From the NCBI GenBank assembly GCA_965119215.1, contig CBCPKK010000023.1, positions 58,636-122,635 on the forward strand: DNA of 64,000 bases, read 5' to 3'. Below, piece by piece: positions 25,658 to 34,370 of this stretch (position 1 is the first letter of the stretch; the number at the start of each line of letters is the position of its first letter). A program made the translations under genes and the position numbers. The DNA is from Buttiauxella sp965119215 (GTDB lineage Bacteria; Pseudomonadota; Gammaproteobacteria; Enterobacterales; Enterobacteriaceae). The notes under the pieces were generated by a model. It ran no database searches, had not been told where the DNA came from, and saw only the letters and a program-made list of their open reading frames with translations.

Positions 25658-26824
25658 ATGTCAGAGCAAATTGTCATTCCTGAGACGCCTGTTTCAGTCG
25701 TATCTAACAAGTCAGAAAAAATTAACCTGTTGGATCTTAACCGCCAGCAACTGCGTGAGTTCTTCGCCGAAATGGGCGAGAAACCTTTCCGCGCCGATCA
25801 AGTCATGAAATGGATGTATCACTATTGCAGTGATGACTTCGACGACATGACCGACATCAACAAAGTTCTGCGCAACAGACTTAAAGAAGTTGCTGAAATT
25901 CGCGCCCCTGAAGTTGCCGAAGAACAACGTTCTGCCGATGGCACCATCAAATGGGCAATCAGGATCGCCGACCAGCTTGTTGAAACGGTGTATATCCCTG
26001 AAGAAGACCGCGCCACACTGTGCGTTTCCTCCCAGGTTGGCTGCGCTCTGGAATGTAAATTCTGCTCAACAGCTCAGCAAGGTTTTAACCGTAACCTGCG
26101 CGTTTCTGAAATCATTGGCCAGGTATGGCGTGCGGCGAAAATTATCGGCGCGCAAAAGAAAACCGGCGTTCGTCCTATCACCAACGTGGTGATGATGGGG
26201 ATGGGAGAGCCGCTGCTGAATCTCAACAACGTGGTTCCAGCGATGGAAATCATGCTTGATGATTTCGGTTTCGGGCTTTCTAAACGTCGCGTGACGCTTT
26301 CTACATCAGGTGTGGTTCCGGCGCTCGATAAATTGGGCGACATGATTGACGTGGCATTGGCCATTTCACTGCATGCTCCAACCGACGAAATTCGCGACCA
26401 GCTCATGCCGATCAACAAAAAGTACAACATCGAGACTTTCCTGGCATCTGTGCGTCGCTATCTGGAGAAATCCAACGCCAACCAGGGCCGTGTTACAGTG
26501 GAATACGTTCTGCTTGACCACGTTAACGATGGTACTGAACATGCGCATCAGCTGGCTGAATGTCTTAAAGACACGCCATGTAAAATCAACCTGATCCCAT
26601 GGAACCCGTTCCCGGGCGCGCCATATGGCCGTAGCTCCAATAGCCGAATTGACCGTTTCTCAAAAGTATTAATGAGCTATGGCTTTACGACTATTGTGCG
26701 TAAGACGCGTGGTGATGATATTGATGCGGCTTGCGGACAGCTGGCTGGCGAAGTGATTGACCGTACAAAACGTACGTTGCGTAAACGTATGCAGGGTGAA
26801 CCTATTGATGTTAAAGCAGTCTGA
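25658..26824 (+). CDS. rlmN: Dual-specificity 23S rRNA/tRNA adenine-C2 methyltransferase RlmN
   Basis: A 388-residue radical-SAM enzyme methylating C2 of A2503 in 23S rRNA and A37 in some tRNAs, which supports translational accuracy. The radical-SAM CxxxCxxC motif is in GCALECKFCSTAQQG, SAM-binding MGMGEPLLN follows, and the C-terminal AACGQLAGE contains the methyl-carrying cysteine. Its cluster depends on the isc genes upstream in the window. The N-terminus is a few residues longer than in E. coli. Confidence 0.96.
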   Translation: MSEQIVIPETPVSVVSNKSEKINLLDLNRQQLREFFAEMGEKPFRADQVMKWMYHYCSDDFDDMTDINKVLRNRLKEVAEIRAPEVAEEQRSADGTIKWAIRIADQLVETVYIPEEDRATLCVSSQVGCALECKFCSTAQQGFNRNLRVSEIIGQVWRAAKIIGAQKKTGVRPITNVVMMGMGEPLLNLNNVVPAMEIMLDDFGFGLSKRRVTLSTSGVVPALDKLGDMIDVALAISLHAPTDEIRDQLMPINKKYNIETFLASVRRYLEKSNANQGRVTVEYVLLDHVNDGTEHAHQLAECLKDTPCKINLIPWNPFPGAPYGRSSNSRIDRFSKVLMSYGFTTIVRKTRGDDIDAACGQLAGEVIDRTKRTLRKRMQGEPIDVKAV

Positions 26825-27265
26825 TAAACGTTCGAATTAATCAGATGGGTGCCATGCAGTTGTGTTGCTGTGTGGCACAAAAAACACTTAGTGATTTCTT
26901 GCAGTTATGCAAGTTTAGCAAGTGTCTTTAAGATTAATAATTACGGTGCGTTTCACTGCGCTTTAAGGCAGTATGTAGCGTCACAACAATAGTTTAGGCG
27001 CATCTATTTAAGCCATCGCGGGTCGCAATCCACTGACAACATTCAAAATGGTGTCTATGGTTAACTCATCGATGATAAACCGTTCATGTAAAGCAGTCGG
27101 TTTATGTGGGCCAAGTAGTTTGCGCTGAATGTTATGTTGTCTGGAGGTTTATCCTTCAGAACACAAATTTGTTTCGCGGAGCGGGAGAGTGTGGCGTAGC
27201 GGAAATGCTGTGCGACAGGGCTTCTGTCCAATTCCTTAATCGAACAGTTCCAGCAGTTGTAGCTA
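26825..27265. other. 441-base intergenic region with two hairpins, no gene recognised
   Basis: The gap between rlmN and rodZ holds two structured elements: GTGCCA-TG-CAG ... CTG-TG-TGGCAC at 26849-26878 and a two-part hairpin at 26884-26925 with stems ACACTT/AAGTGT and CTTGCA/TGCAAG. Neither is followed by a T-run. Many gammaproteobacteria have pilF/pilW between rlmN and rodZ; no convincing trace of it was seen. The rest probably contains the rodZ-ispG promoter. Confidence 0.4.
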
Positions 27266-28276
27266 ATGAATACTGAAGCCACTCAAGAATCAAATGCAGC
27301 AAAAACTACGGGCGAACGTCTACGTACTGCTCGTGAAGAACTCGGTCTTAGCCAACAAGCCGTGGCAGAACGCCTGTGCCTGAAGGTTTCTACCGTCCGG
27401 GATATTGAAGATGACAAGGCGCCTGCTGAGTTAGCGTCTACTTTCCTGCGTGGTTACATCCGATCTTATGCACGACTGGTGCGTATTCCGGAAGAAGAAC
27501 TGTTGCCTATGATGGAAAAACAGGCACCGATCAGAGCGGCTAAAGTTGCTCCGATGCAAAGTTTTTCTCTGGGGAAACGCCGTAAGAAACGTGACGGTTG
27601 GTTGATGAGCTTTACCTGGCTCATTCTGTTTGTTGTTGTCGGCCTGACCGGCGCATGGTGGTGGCAAAACCACAAAGCGCAGCAGGAAGAGATCTCAACA
27701 ATGGCAGATCAATCTTCGGCTGAACTTTCAGCCAGCAACAGCAATTCTCAATCAGTTCCATTGAATACCGGTGACTCGTCTGCTACTGCTGATAACTCAG
27801 CACAGCAGGCAGTGCAGACTCCGGACGCACAATCTGCTCCAGCCACTGATTCAACATCAAGCCAGGCTCCGGTAGCAACGGCTCAGCAAACCACCCCAGC
27901 GGATTCTTCCGCTGTAGTGGCACCAAGCCAGGCTCCTGTAGACAATGTGCAGGCAACCACGCCACCGGCATCAACACCTAATGCCGCACTACCAACCGAT
28001 CAAGCTGCTGTGACTAATGCTGCGGCTGACCCGAATGCGTTAGTCATGAATTTCAACGCCGATTGTTGGCTTGAAGTGACCGATGCAACCGGTAAAAAAT
28101 TGTTCAGCGGTATGCAGCGTAAAGATGGCAATTTGAATTTAGCCGGTCAGGCACCGTATAAGTTGAAAATTGGTGCTCCGGCGGCAGTGCAGATTCAGTT
28201 CCAGGGTAAACCCGTCGACCTGAGTCGTTTTATCAGAACTAGCCAGGTTGCACGTCTGACAGTAAGTGCTGAATAA
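27266..28276 (+). CDS. rodZ: Cytoskeletal protein RodZ
   Basis: A 336-residue bitopic membrane protein that links MreB filaments to the elongation machinery and maintains rod shape. A cytoplasmic helix-turn-helix Xre-like domain spans about 17-85 (ERLRTAREELGLSQQAVAERL), a juxtamembrane basic stretch GKRRKKRDGW precedes one membrane helix (about 112-133), then a long Ser/Thr/Ala/Gln-rich linker and a periplasmic beta domain (LVMNFNADCWLEVTDATGKK). It matches E. coli RodZ in domain order and length. ispG follows closely. Confidence 0.96.
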   Translation: MNTEATQESNAAKTTGERLRTAREELGLSQQAVAERLCLKVSTVRDIEDDKAPAELASTFLRGYIRSYARLVRIPEEELLPMMEKQAPIRAAKVAPMQSFSLGKRRKKRDGWLMSFTWLILFVVVGLTGAWWWQNHKAQQEEISTMADQSSAELSASNSNSQSVPLNTGDSSATADNSAQQAVQTPDAQSAPATDSTSSQAPVATAQQTTPADSSAVVAPSQAPVDNVQATTPPASTPNAALPTDQAAVTNAAADPNALVMNFNADCWLEVTDATGKKLFSGMQRKDGNLNLAGQAPYKLKIGAPAAVQIQFQGKPVDLSRFIRTSQVARLTVSAE

Positions 28277-28313
28277 TCACAGCCAGCATGACGCGTAATT
28301 GTGGAGATTTGTA

Positions 28314-29435
28314 ATGCATAATGAAGCCCCAATTCAACGTAGAAAATCCAAACGGATCTACGTCGGAAATGTGCCAATCGGCGACGGGGCACCGATCGCC
28401 GTCCAGTCAATGACCAACACCCGCACCACGGATGTTGAAGCAACCGTCAATCAGATCAAAGCGTTAGAAAGAGTTGGGGCAGATATCGTTCGTATATCTA
28501 TCCCAACGATGGACGCGGCAGAAGCATTTAAACTCATTAAGCAGCGGGTCAATGTCCCATTGGTCGCTGATATCCATTTTGACTATCGCATCGCCCTCAA
28601 AGTTGCTGAGTACGGTGTCGATTGCCTGCGCATTAACCCCGGCAATATTGGTAGCGAAGAGCGTATTCGTGCCGTTGTTGATTGTGCGCGGGACAAAAAT
28701 ATCCCAATCCGTATTGGCGTTAACGCCGGATCGTTGGAAAAAGATATCCAGGAAAAATACGGTGAGCCAACACCTCAGGCGTTGCTAGAGTCTGCAATGC
28801 GCCATGTGGATCATCTCGATCGTCTCAACTTTGATCAATTCAAAGTCAGCGTGAAAGCATCCGATGTTTTCCTTGCCGTTGAATCCTACCGTTTACTGGC
28901 TAAGCAGATCGATCAACCCCTGCACCTCGGGATCACCGAAGCAGGCGGCATGCGTAGCGGCTCAGTGAAATCCGCAATTGGTCTGGGGTTACTGCTTTCC
29001 GAAGGAATTGGTGACACGCTGCGCGTATCACTGGCTGCCGATCCGGTTGAAGAAATCAAGGTCGGTTTCGACATTCTAAAATCTTTGCGCATTCGTGCAC
29101 GCGGTATTAACTTTATCGCCTGCCCAACCTGTTCGCGCCAGGAGTTTGATGTTATCGGTACGGTTAACGCCCTCGAAGAGCGTCTGGAAGATATCATCAC
29201 GCCAATGGATGTTTCGATAATCGGTTGCGTAGTGAATGGTCCTGGTGAAGCGTTGGTTTCCACTTTAGGTGTGACCGGTGGCCACAAAAAAAGCGGTTTC
29301 TACGAAGACGGTGTGCGTCAGAAAGAGCGAATGGATAACGAAAACATGATTGCGCAGCTTGAAGCTCGTATTCGTGCCAAGGCTTCCATGCTCGATGAAT
29401 CGCAGCGGATTAGTATCCAGCAGTTGGAAAAATAG
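28314..29435 (+). CDS. ispG: (E)-4-hydroxy-3-methylbut-2-enyl-diphosphate synthase (flavodoxin) IspG
   Basis: A 373-residue [4Fe-4S] enzyme of the MEP isoprenoid pathway that converts MEcPP to HMBPP. The cluster cysteines are in IACPTCSRQEFDVIGT and in VVNGPGEA's preceding IIGCVVNG; the TIM-barrel N-terminal domain reads VQSMTNTRTTDVEATVNQI. Start ATG 28314 agrees with E. coli MHNQAPIQRRKS; five extra in-frame upstream codons are not used. It is in the conserved rodZ-ispG-hisS-yfgM-bamB-der order. Confidence 0.97.
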   Translation: MHNEAPIQRRKSKRIYVGNVPIGDGAPIAVQSMTNTRTTDVEATVNQIKALERVGADIVRISIPTMDAAEAFKLIKQRVNVPLVADIHFDYRIALKVAEYGVDCLRINPGNIGSEERIRAVVDCARDKNIPIRIGVNAGSLEKDIQEKYGEPTPQALLESAMRHVDHLDRLNFDQFKVSVKASDVFLAVESYRLLAKQIDQPLHLGITEAGGMRSGSVKSAIGLGLLLSEGIGDTLRVSLAADPVEEIKVGFDILKSLRIRARGINFIACPTCSRQEFDVIGTVNALEERLEDIITPMDVSIIGCVVNGPGEALVSTLGVTGGHKKSGFYEDGVRQKERMDNENMIAQLEARIRAKASMLDESQRISIQQLEK

Positions 29436-29436
29436 T

Positions 29437-29528
29437 GTGAAACATGGGAAGCATTCGGCTTCCCGTGTATGATTGAACCCGCCGGACATTTTGCGCAAGC
29501 AAACAGTCTGATTTCGGGTTCATTTTTT
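29437..29528 (+). ncRNA. sroE: Probable SroE small RNA
   Basis: The ispG-hisS spacer holds a 92-base segment with a first hairpin GGGAAGC/GCTTCCC (29446-29464) and a final stem TGAACCCG/CGGGTTCA (29474-29522) followed by six T residues. E. coli has the small RNA SroE, about 92 nt, at the same position. Structure and location support a homologue; its function is unknown. The same structure could instead be the ispG terminator or a hisS leader. Confidence 0.6.
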
Positions 29529-29552
29529 GTATAAATTCGGTAGAGAATAAAC

Positions 29553-30827
29553 GTGGCAAAAAACATTCAAGCCATCCGCGGCATGAACGATTACCTGCCT
29601 GGCGAAACCGCCATTTGGCAGCGCATTGAAGGCATTCTGAAGCAGGTGCTCGGTAGCTACGGTTACAGTGAAATCCGTTTGCCGATTGTAGAGCAGACCC
29701 CGTTATTCAAACGCGCTATCGGTGAAGTGACCGACGTGGTTGAAAAAGAGATGTATACCTTTGAGGACCGCAATGGCGATAGCCTGACTCTGCGTCCTGA
29801 AGGCACCGCGGGCTGCGTGCGTGCCGGTATCGAACATGGTCTTCTGTACAATCAGGAACAGCGCTTGTGGTACATCGGGCCGATGTTCCGCCATGAGCGT
29901 CCGCAAAAAGGGCGCTATCGCCAGTTTAATCAGTTGGGTGTTGAAGTCTTTGGCCTGCAAGGGCCAGACATTGATGCCGAATTGATCATGCTCACAGCTC
30001 GTTGGTGGCGTGCGCTGGGTATTGACCAGCACGTTAGCCTGGAACTGAACTCTATTGGTTCGCTTGAAGCACGCGCTAACTATCGTGATGCACTCGTGGC
30101 GTTCCTTGAACAGCATAAAGAGAAGCTCGACGAAGATTGCCAGCGTCGCATGTACAGCAACCCGCTGCGTGTGCTGGATTCTAAAAACCCGGAAGTTCAG
30201 GCTTTGCTGGATGGCGCGCCAACGCTTGGCGAGTATCTGGACGAAGAGTCTCGCGAACATTTCGCGGGTCTGTGTCAGTACCTTGATGCCGCTGGTATTG
30301 CGTATACCGTGAATCAACGTCTGGTACGCGGCCTGGATTACTACAACCGTACCGTTTTCGAATGGGTGACGAGCAGCCTCGGCTCTCAAGGCACCGTTTG
30401 CGCGGGCGGCCGTTATGATGGTTTAGTCGAACAACTGGGTGGCCGTGCTGCACCTGCCGTTGGCTTCGCAATGGGTCTGGAACGTCTTGTTTTACTGGTT
30501 CAGGCTATCAATCCGGAATTTAAAGCAGAATCTGTTGTCGATATTTACCTGATATCGTCAGGTCAGGGAACGCAAGCTGCGGCAATGCTGTTAGCTGAGC
30601 AGTTACGTGACCAGGTCCCAGCTATCAAGCTGATGACTAACTATGGCGGTGGCAACTTCAAGAAACAGTTCGTCCGTGCAGATAAGTGGGGTGCGCGTGT
30701 TGCACTGGTGCTGGGCGAAACCGAAGTCGCAAAGGGTCAGGTCGTCGTGAAGGATCTGCGCACAGGTGAGCAGACTGCCGTTGAACAAGCAGACGCGGTG
30801 GCTCATTTGCAGGCGCTACTGGGTTAA
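29553..30827 (+). CDS. hisS: Histidyl-tRNA synthetase
   Basis: A 424-residue class II synthetase charging tRNA-His. Class II motifs are visible (TLRPEGTAGCVRAG; RHERPQKGRYRQFNQLGVE), as are the histidine-specific LVRGLDYYNRTVFEW and the C-terminal anticodon-binding domain after about residue 325. The start is GTG (VAKNIQAIRGMNDY), as in E. coli hisS. yfgM starts 36 bases downstream. Confidence 0.98.
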   Translation: MAKNIQAIRGMNDYLPGETAIWQRIEGILKQVLGSYGYSEIRLPIVEQTPLFKRAIGEVTDVVEKEMYTFEDRNGDSLTLRPEGTAGCVRAGIEHGLLYNQEQRLWYIGPMFRHERPQKGRYRQFNQLGVEVFGLQGPDIDAELIMLTARWWRALGIDQHVSLELNSIGSLEARANYRDALVAFLEQHKEKLDEDCQRRMYSNPLRVLDSKNPEVQALLDGAPTLGEYLDEESREHFAGLCQYLDAAGIAYTVNQRLVRGLDYYNRTVFEWVTSSLGSQGTVCAGGRYDGLVEQLGGRAAPAVGFAMGLERLVLLVQAINPEFKAESVVDIYLISSGQGTQAAAMLLAEQLRDQVPAIKLMTNYGGGNFKKQFVRADKWGARVALVLGETEVAKGQVVVKDLRTGEQTAVEQADAVAHLQALLG

Positions 30828-30863
30828 TTTCCCCAGTGATTAATCGTTAAGGAGAAGGATTGC

Positions 30864-31484
30864 GTGGAAATTTACGAGAACGAAAACGAGCAGGTTGATG
30901 CGGTAAAACGCTTCTTTGCCGAAAACGGTAAAGCGCTGGTCGTTGGGGTCGTACTGGGTATAGGTGCACTGGTTGGTTGGCGTTACTGGGGCAGCCATCA
31001 GACCGAAAGCGCGATGGCTTCTTCTCTTGAGTATCAAACAGTGACTGATGCTGTGCGTGCTGATCAACCTGCCACACTGAGTGCCGCAGAGAAATTCGCC
31101 GCCAACACCAAGAATACTTATGGCGCTCTCGCGTCACTTGAACTGGCTCAGAAGTACGCTGACAACAATGACCTCGCAAAAGCGGCAGCGCAATTGCAGC
31201 AGGGTTTGAGTAGTACCAGCGATGAAAACTTACAGGCGCTGATTAATGTGCGTCTGGCACGTATTCAAATACAACAAAAGCAGTCTGATGCGGCGCTGAA
31301 AACTCTCGACAGCATTAAAGGCGAAGGTTGGGTAGCGATTATTGCTGATTTGCGCGGCGAAGCGCTGCTCAGCAAAGGGGATAAGCAAGGTGCACGCGAT
31401 GCGTGGAGCAAAGGCTCACAAACCGACGCTTCTCCAGCTCTGCGCGAAATGATGCAGATGAAAATTAATAATTTGTCGAGCTAA
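30864..31484 (+). CDS. yfgM: YfgM, periplasmic chaperone-like protein (ancillary SecYEG translocon subunit)
   Basis: A 206-residue single-pass inner-membrane protein with a TPR-like periplasmic domain that associates with PpiD and the Sec translocon in E. coli. The cytoplasmic N-terminus (EIYENENEQVDAVKRFFAEN) precedes a membrane helix at about 24-42, and helical repeats follow. The start is GTG 30864 with AAGGAG upstream. It lies 10 bases before bamB, consistent with a shared envelope role. Confidence 0.95.
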   Translation: MEIYENENEQVDAVKRFFAENGKALVVGVVLGIGALVGWRYWGSHQTESAMASSLEYQTVTDAVRADQPATLSAAEKFAANTKNTYGALASLELAQKYADNNDLAKAAAQLQQGLSSTSDENLQALINVRLARIQIQQKQSDAALKTLDSIKGEGWVAIIADLRGEALLSKGDKQGARDAWSKGSQTDASPALREMMQMKINNLSS

Positions 31485-31494
31485 GAGGGACCCG

Positions 31495-32676
31495 ATGCAA
31501 TTGCGTAAACTACTTGTACCAGGGCTGATTTCTCTGACGCTGCTCAGCGGTTGTTCACTGTTTAGCGGTGAAGAAGACGTGGTAAAAATGTCTCCACTGC
31601 CGACAGTTGAAAACCAGTTTGAACCTGAAAAATCATGGAGCACCTCCGTAGGTAGTGGAATTGGCGATTTTTATTCCAATTTGCACCCAGCCTGGCAGGA
31701 CGGCACCATTTATGCAGCAGACCGCCGCGGTACCGTTAAAGCCGTTAATGCGGATGATGGTAAAGAAACCTGGTCTGTCGACCTGTCTGAAAAGACAAAC
31801 TTTTATAGCAGCAACCTGCCAGCACTGCTCTCTGGTGGCCTGACGGTTGACGGCGCACATATTTACCTTGGTAGTGAAAAAGCACAGGTTTATGCGCTTA
31901 ACACCTCTGATGGTAGTATTGCATGGCAAAGCAAAGCCGCAGGCGAAGTGATTTCTCGCCCAGTGGTTAGCGACGGTTTAGTTCTGGTGCATACCAGTAA
32001 CGGTCAGCTTCAGGCATTCGATGAAACTGACGGTGCGGTGAAATGGACCGTAAACCTGGATATGCCAGCACTTTCTCTGCGTGGCGAATCAGCTCCTGCT
32101 GTAGCGTTTGGTGCAGCGATTGTCGGTGGCGATAATGGCCGCGTCAGTGCAGTGCTGATGAAGCAAGGGCAGTTGATTTGGCAACAACGTATCTCTCAGG
32201 CAACCGGTGCTACCGAAATTGACCGCCTGAGCGATGTCGACACAACCCCTGTTATTGTCAACGGCGTAGTTTATGCCCTGGCCTATAACGGCAACCTGAC
32301 TGCACTGGACTTACGTTCAGGCCAGGTGATGTGGAAACGTGAACTGGGTTCAGTAAACGACTTCATTGTTGATGCTAACCGTATTTTCCTCGTCGACCAG
32401 AATGACCGTGTTGTTGCTCTGAATGCCGATGGCGGTGTGACTCTGTGGACGCAAAGCGATCTGCTGCACCGTAATCTAACCGCACCTGTTCTGTACAACG
32501 GCTATCTGGTTGTTGGCGACAGCGAAGGTTACATGCACTGGATCAATGCAGATGACGGTCGCTTCGTTGCCCAACAAAAAGTGGACAGTTCTGGCTTCCA
32601 GACTGATCCCGTTGTCGCAAGTGACAAACTGTTGATTCAGGCAAAAGACGGTACGTTGTACGCTATCAAGCGTTAA
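31495..32676 (+). CDS. bamB: Outer-membrane assembly lipoprotein BamB
   Basis: A 393-residue lipoprotein forming an eight-bladed PQQ-like beta-propeller in the BAM complex, which inserts outer-membrane proteins. The lipobox LTLLSGC gives Cys20 with Ser at +2, consistent with outer-membrane sorting. Repeated blade motifs such as VYALNTSDGSIAWQ, LQAFDETDGAVKW and LTALDLRSGQVMWK are clear. Length is close to E. coli BamB (392). Confidence 0.97.
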   Translation: MQLRKLLVPGLISLTLLSGCSLFSGEEDVVKMSPLPTVENQFEPEKSWSTSVGSGIGDFYSNLHPAWQDGTIYAADRRGTVKAVNADDGKETWSVDLSEKTNFYSSNLPALLSGGLTVDGAHIYLGSEKAQVYALNTSDGSIAWQSKAAGEVISRPVVSDGLVLVHTSNGQLQAFDETDGAVKWTVNLDMPALSLRGESAPAVAFGAAIVGGDNGRVSAVLMKQGQLIWQQRISQATGATEIDRLSDVDTTPVIVNGVVYALAYNGNLTALDLRSGQVMWKRELGSVNDFIVDANRIFLVDQNDRVVALNADGGVTLWTQSDLLHRNLTAPVLYNGYLVVGDSEGYMHWINADDGRFVAQQKVDSSGFQTDPVVASDKLLIQAKDGTLYAIKR

Positions 32677-32701
32677 ACTAGTCTGAAGTAATAGTCAGTG
32701 T

Positions 32702-32740
32702 GAAACGGTTCCTGTAGTCCGGGAGCCGTTTCCTGTTTTT
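32702..32740 (+). terminator. Terminator between bamB and der
   Basis: GAAACGGTTCC pairs with GGGAGCCGTTTC, followed by CTGTTTTT. It separates the hisS-yfgM-bamB group from der, perhaps partially. Confidence 0.7.
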
Positions 32741-32798
32741 AGAAACGATGTGATTTGACGTCGTTTTATGATGAATTTTGAGTTATGAGGTTTTTATC

Positions 32799-34301
32799 AT
32801 GGTACCTGTGGTTGCGCTCGTCGGGCGCCCTAATGTCGGAAAATCCACGTTGTTTAACCGCTTGACGCGTACCCGAGATGCGCTGGTCGCGGATTTCCCG
32901 GGGCTGACTCGCGACCGCAAGTATGGTCGTGCTGAAGTGGAAGGTCGCGAATTTATTGCTATTGATACCGGTGGTATCGATGGCGCGGAAGACGGCGTTG
33001 AAACGCATATGGCGGCACAGTCGCTGTTAGCGATTGAAGAAGCTGATATCGTGTTGTTTATGGTCGATGCACGCGCGGGCCTGATGCCTGCCGATGAAGC
33101 CATTGCTAAACACCTGCGTTCTCGTCAGAAGCCAACTTTCCTGGTGGCAAACAAAACTGATGGCATGGACCCGGATCAGGCGGTTGTCGATTTCTACTCC
33201 CTGGGTTTAGGTGAAATTCATGCTATTGCGGCCTCCCATGGTCGCGGTGTAACAACCCTGCTTGAGCATGTTCTGATTCCGTTCATTGATGAAAAAAATC
33301 CGCGCGAACCGGAAGAAGAGATCGATGAAGATGCAGCCTATTGGGCGGCATTCAATGCTAAAAATGGCATTGTGTCTGAAGACGACGAAGCGATGGAAGA
33401 AGAGGAAGAAGAACCTTTCAACCCTCAGGATCTTCCAATCAAACTGGCGATTGTTGGCCGTCCGAACGTAGGTAAGTCAACGCTTACCAACCGTATTCTT
33501 GGTGAAGACCGTGTTGTGGTTTACGACATGCCGGGAACTACGCGTGACAGCATTTACATCCCAATGGAACGTGACGATCGTGAATTTATTCTTATCGACA
33601 CCGCAGGTGTTCGTAAGCGTGGCAAAATCACGGAAACCGTTGAGAAATTCTCGGTAATCAAAACGCTGCAAGCGATTGAAGACGCTAACGTCGTGCTGCT
33701 GGTTATTGATGCTCGTGAAGGTATTTCCGATCAGGATTTGTCTCTACTCGGCTTTATCCTCAATAGTGGGCGCTCACTGGTGATTGTGGTCAACAAGTGG
33801 GATGGCCTGAGCAATGAAGTCAGAGAGCAGGTGAAAGAGACGCTGGATTACCGTCTTGGCTTTATCGACTTTGCTCGCGTTCACTTCATCTCTGCGCTGC
33901 ACGGTAGTGGTGTAGGCAACCTGTTTGAGTCCGTTCGTGAAGCGTACGACTGCTCCACGCGCCGCGTAAGCACCGCAATGCTGACTCGCGTGATGACAAT
34001 GGCTGCTGAAGATCACCAGCCACCGTTGGTACGTGGTCGTCGCGTTAAGCTGAAATATGCTCACGCCGGGGGTTATAACCCGCCGATCGTAGTGATTCAC
34101 GGTAACCAGGTGAAAGACCTGCCGGACTCCTACAAGCGTTATTTGATGAACTACTTCCGCAAATCGCTGGATGTAATGGGTACGCCAATCCGTATTCAGT
34201 TCAAAGAAGGGGAGAACCCGTTTGCCAACAAACGTAACCCGCTGACCCCGAACCAGATGCGTAAACGTAAGCGTTTGATCAAGCACATCAAAGGCAAATA
34301 A
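32799..34301 (+). CDS. der: Ribosome-associated double GTPase Der (EngA)
   Basis: A 500-residue essential GTPase for 50S subunit maturation. Two successive G domains are seen, with P-loops GRPNVGKSTLFN near residue 8 and GRPNVGKSTLTN near residue 213, G3 motifs DTGGI and DTAGV, then a KH-like C-terminal domain ending in a basic tail (RKRKRLIKHIKGK). The acidic linker between G domains (EAMEEEEEEPF) is somewhat longer than in E. coli (490 aa). MVPVVALVG at 32799 is preferred to a TTG seven codons upstream. Confidence 0.97.
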   Translation: MVPVVALVGRPNVGKSTLFNRLTRTRDALVADFPGLTRDRKYGRAEVEGREFIAIDTGGIDGAEDGVETHMAAQSLLAIEEADIVLFMVDARAGLMPADEAIAKHLRSRQKPTFLVANKTDGMDPDQAVVDFYSLGLGEIHAIAASHGRGVTTLLEHVLIPFIDEKNPREPEEEIDEDAAYWAAFNAKNGIVSEDDEAMEEEEEEPFNPQDLPIKLAIVGRPNVGKSTLTNRILGEDRVVVYDMPGTTRDSIYIPMERDDREFILIDTAGVRKRGKITETVEKFSVIKTLQAIEDANVVLLVIDAREGISDQDLSLLGFILNSGRSLVIVVNKWDGLSNEVREQVKETLDYRLGFIDFARVHFISALHGSGVGNLFESVREAYDCSTRRVSTAMLTRVMTMAAEDHQPPLVRGRRVKLKYAHAGGYNPPIVVIHGNQVKDLPDSYKRYLMNYFRKSLDVMGTPIRIQFKEGENPFANKRNPLTPNQMRKRKRLIKHIKGK

Positions 34302-34337
34302 GATATCGCGGGAACTTAACCGCTATCTAAAAAACAC

Positions 34338-34370
34338 TAAGCCCGGTTTTTACACCGGGCTTTTTTTGAT
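34338..34370. terminator. Bidirectional terminator shared by der and eutC
   Basis: AGCCCGGT and ACCGGGCT form an 8-bp stem flanked by A-rich bases on the left and seven T residues on the right, so it works for der on the plus strand and resembles a terminator on the minus strand. The eutC stop codon and its last codons lie inside the hairpin. Confidence 0.85.

Noticed and set aside
27061..27282. Minus-strand frame of 73 codons in the rlmN-rodZ gap
   Set aside because: It overlaps the rodZ start, has no recognisable domain or ribosome-binding site and no homologue I know.
29703..30389. 228-codon antisense frame opposite hisS
   Set aside because: Composition and position are those of a shadow frame; hisS itself is fully conserved.
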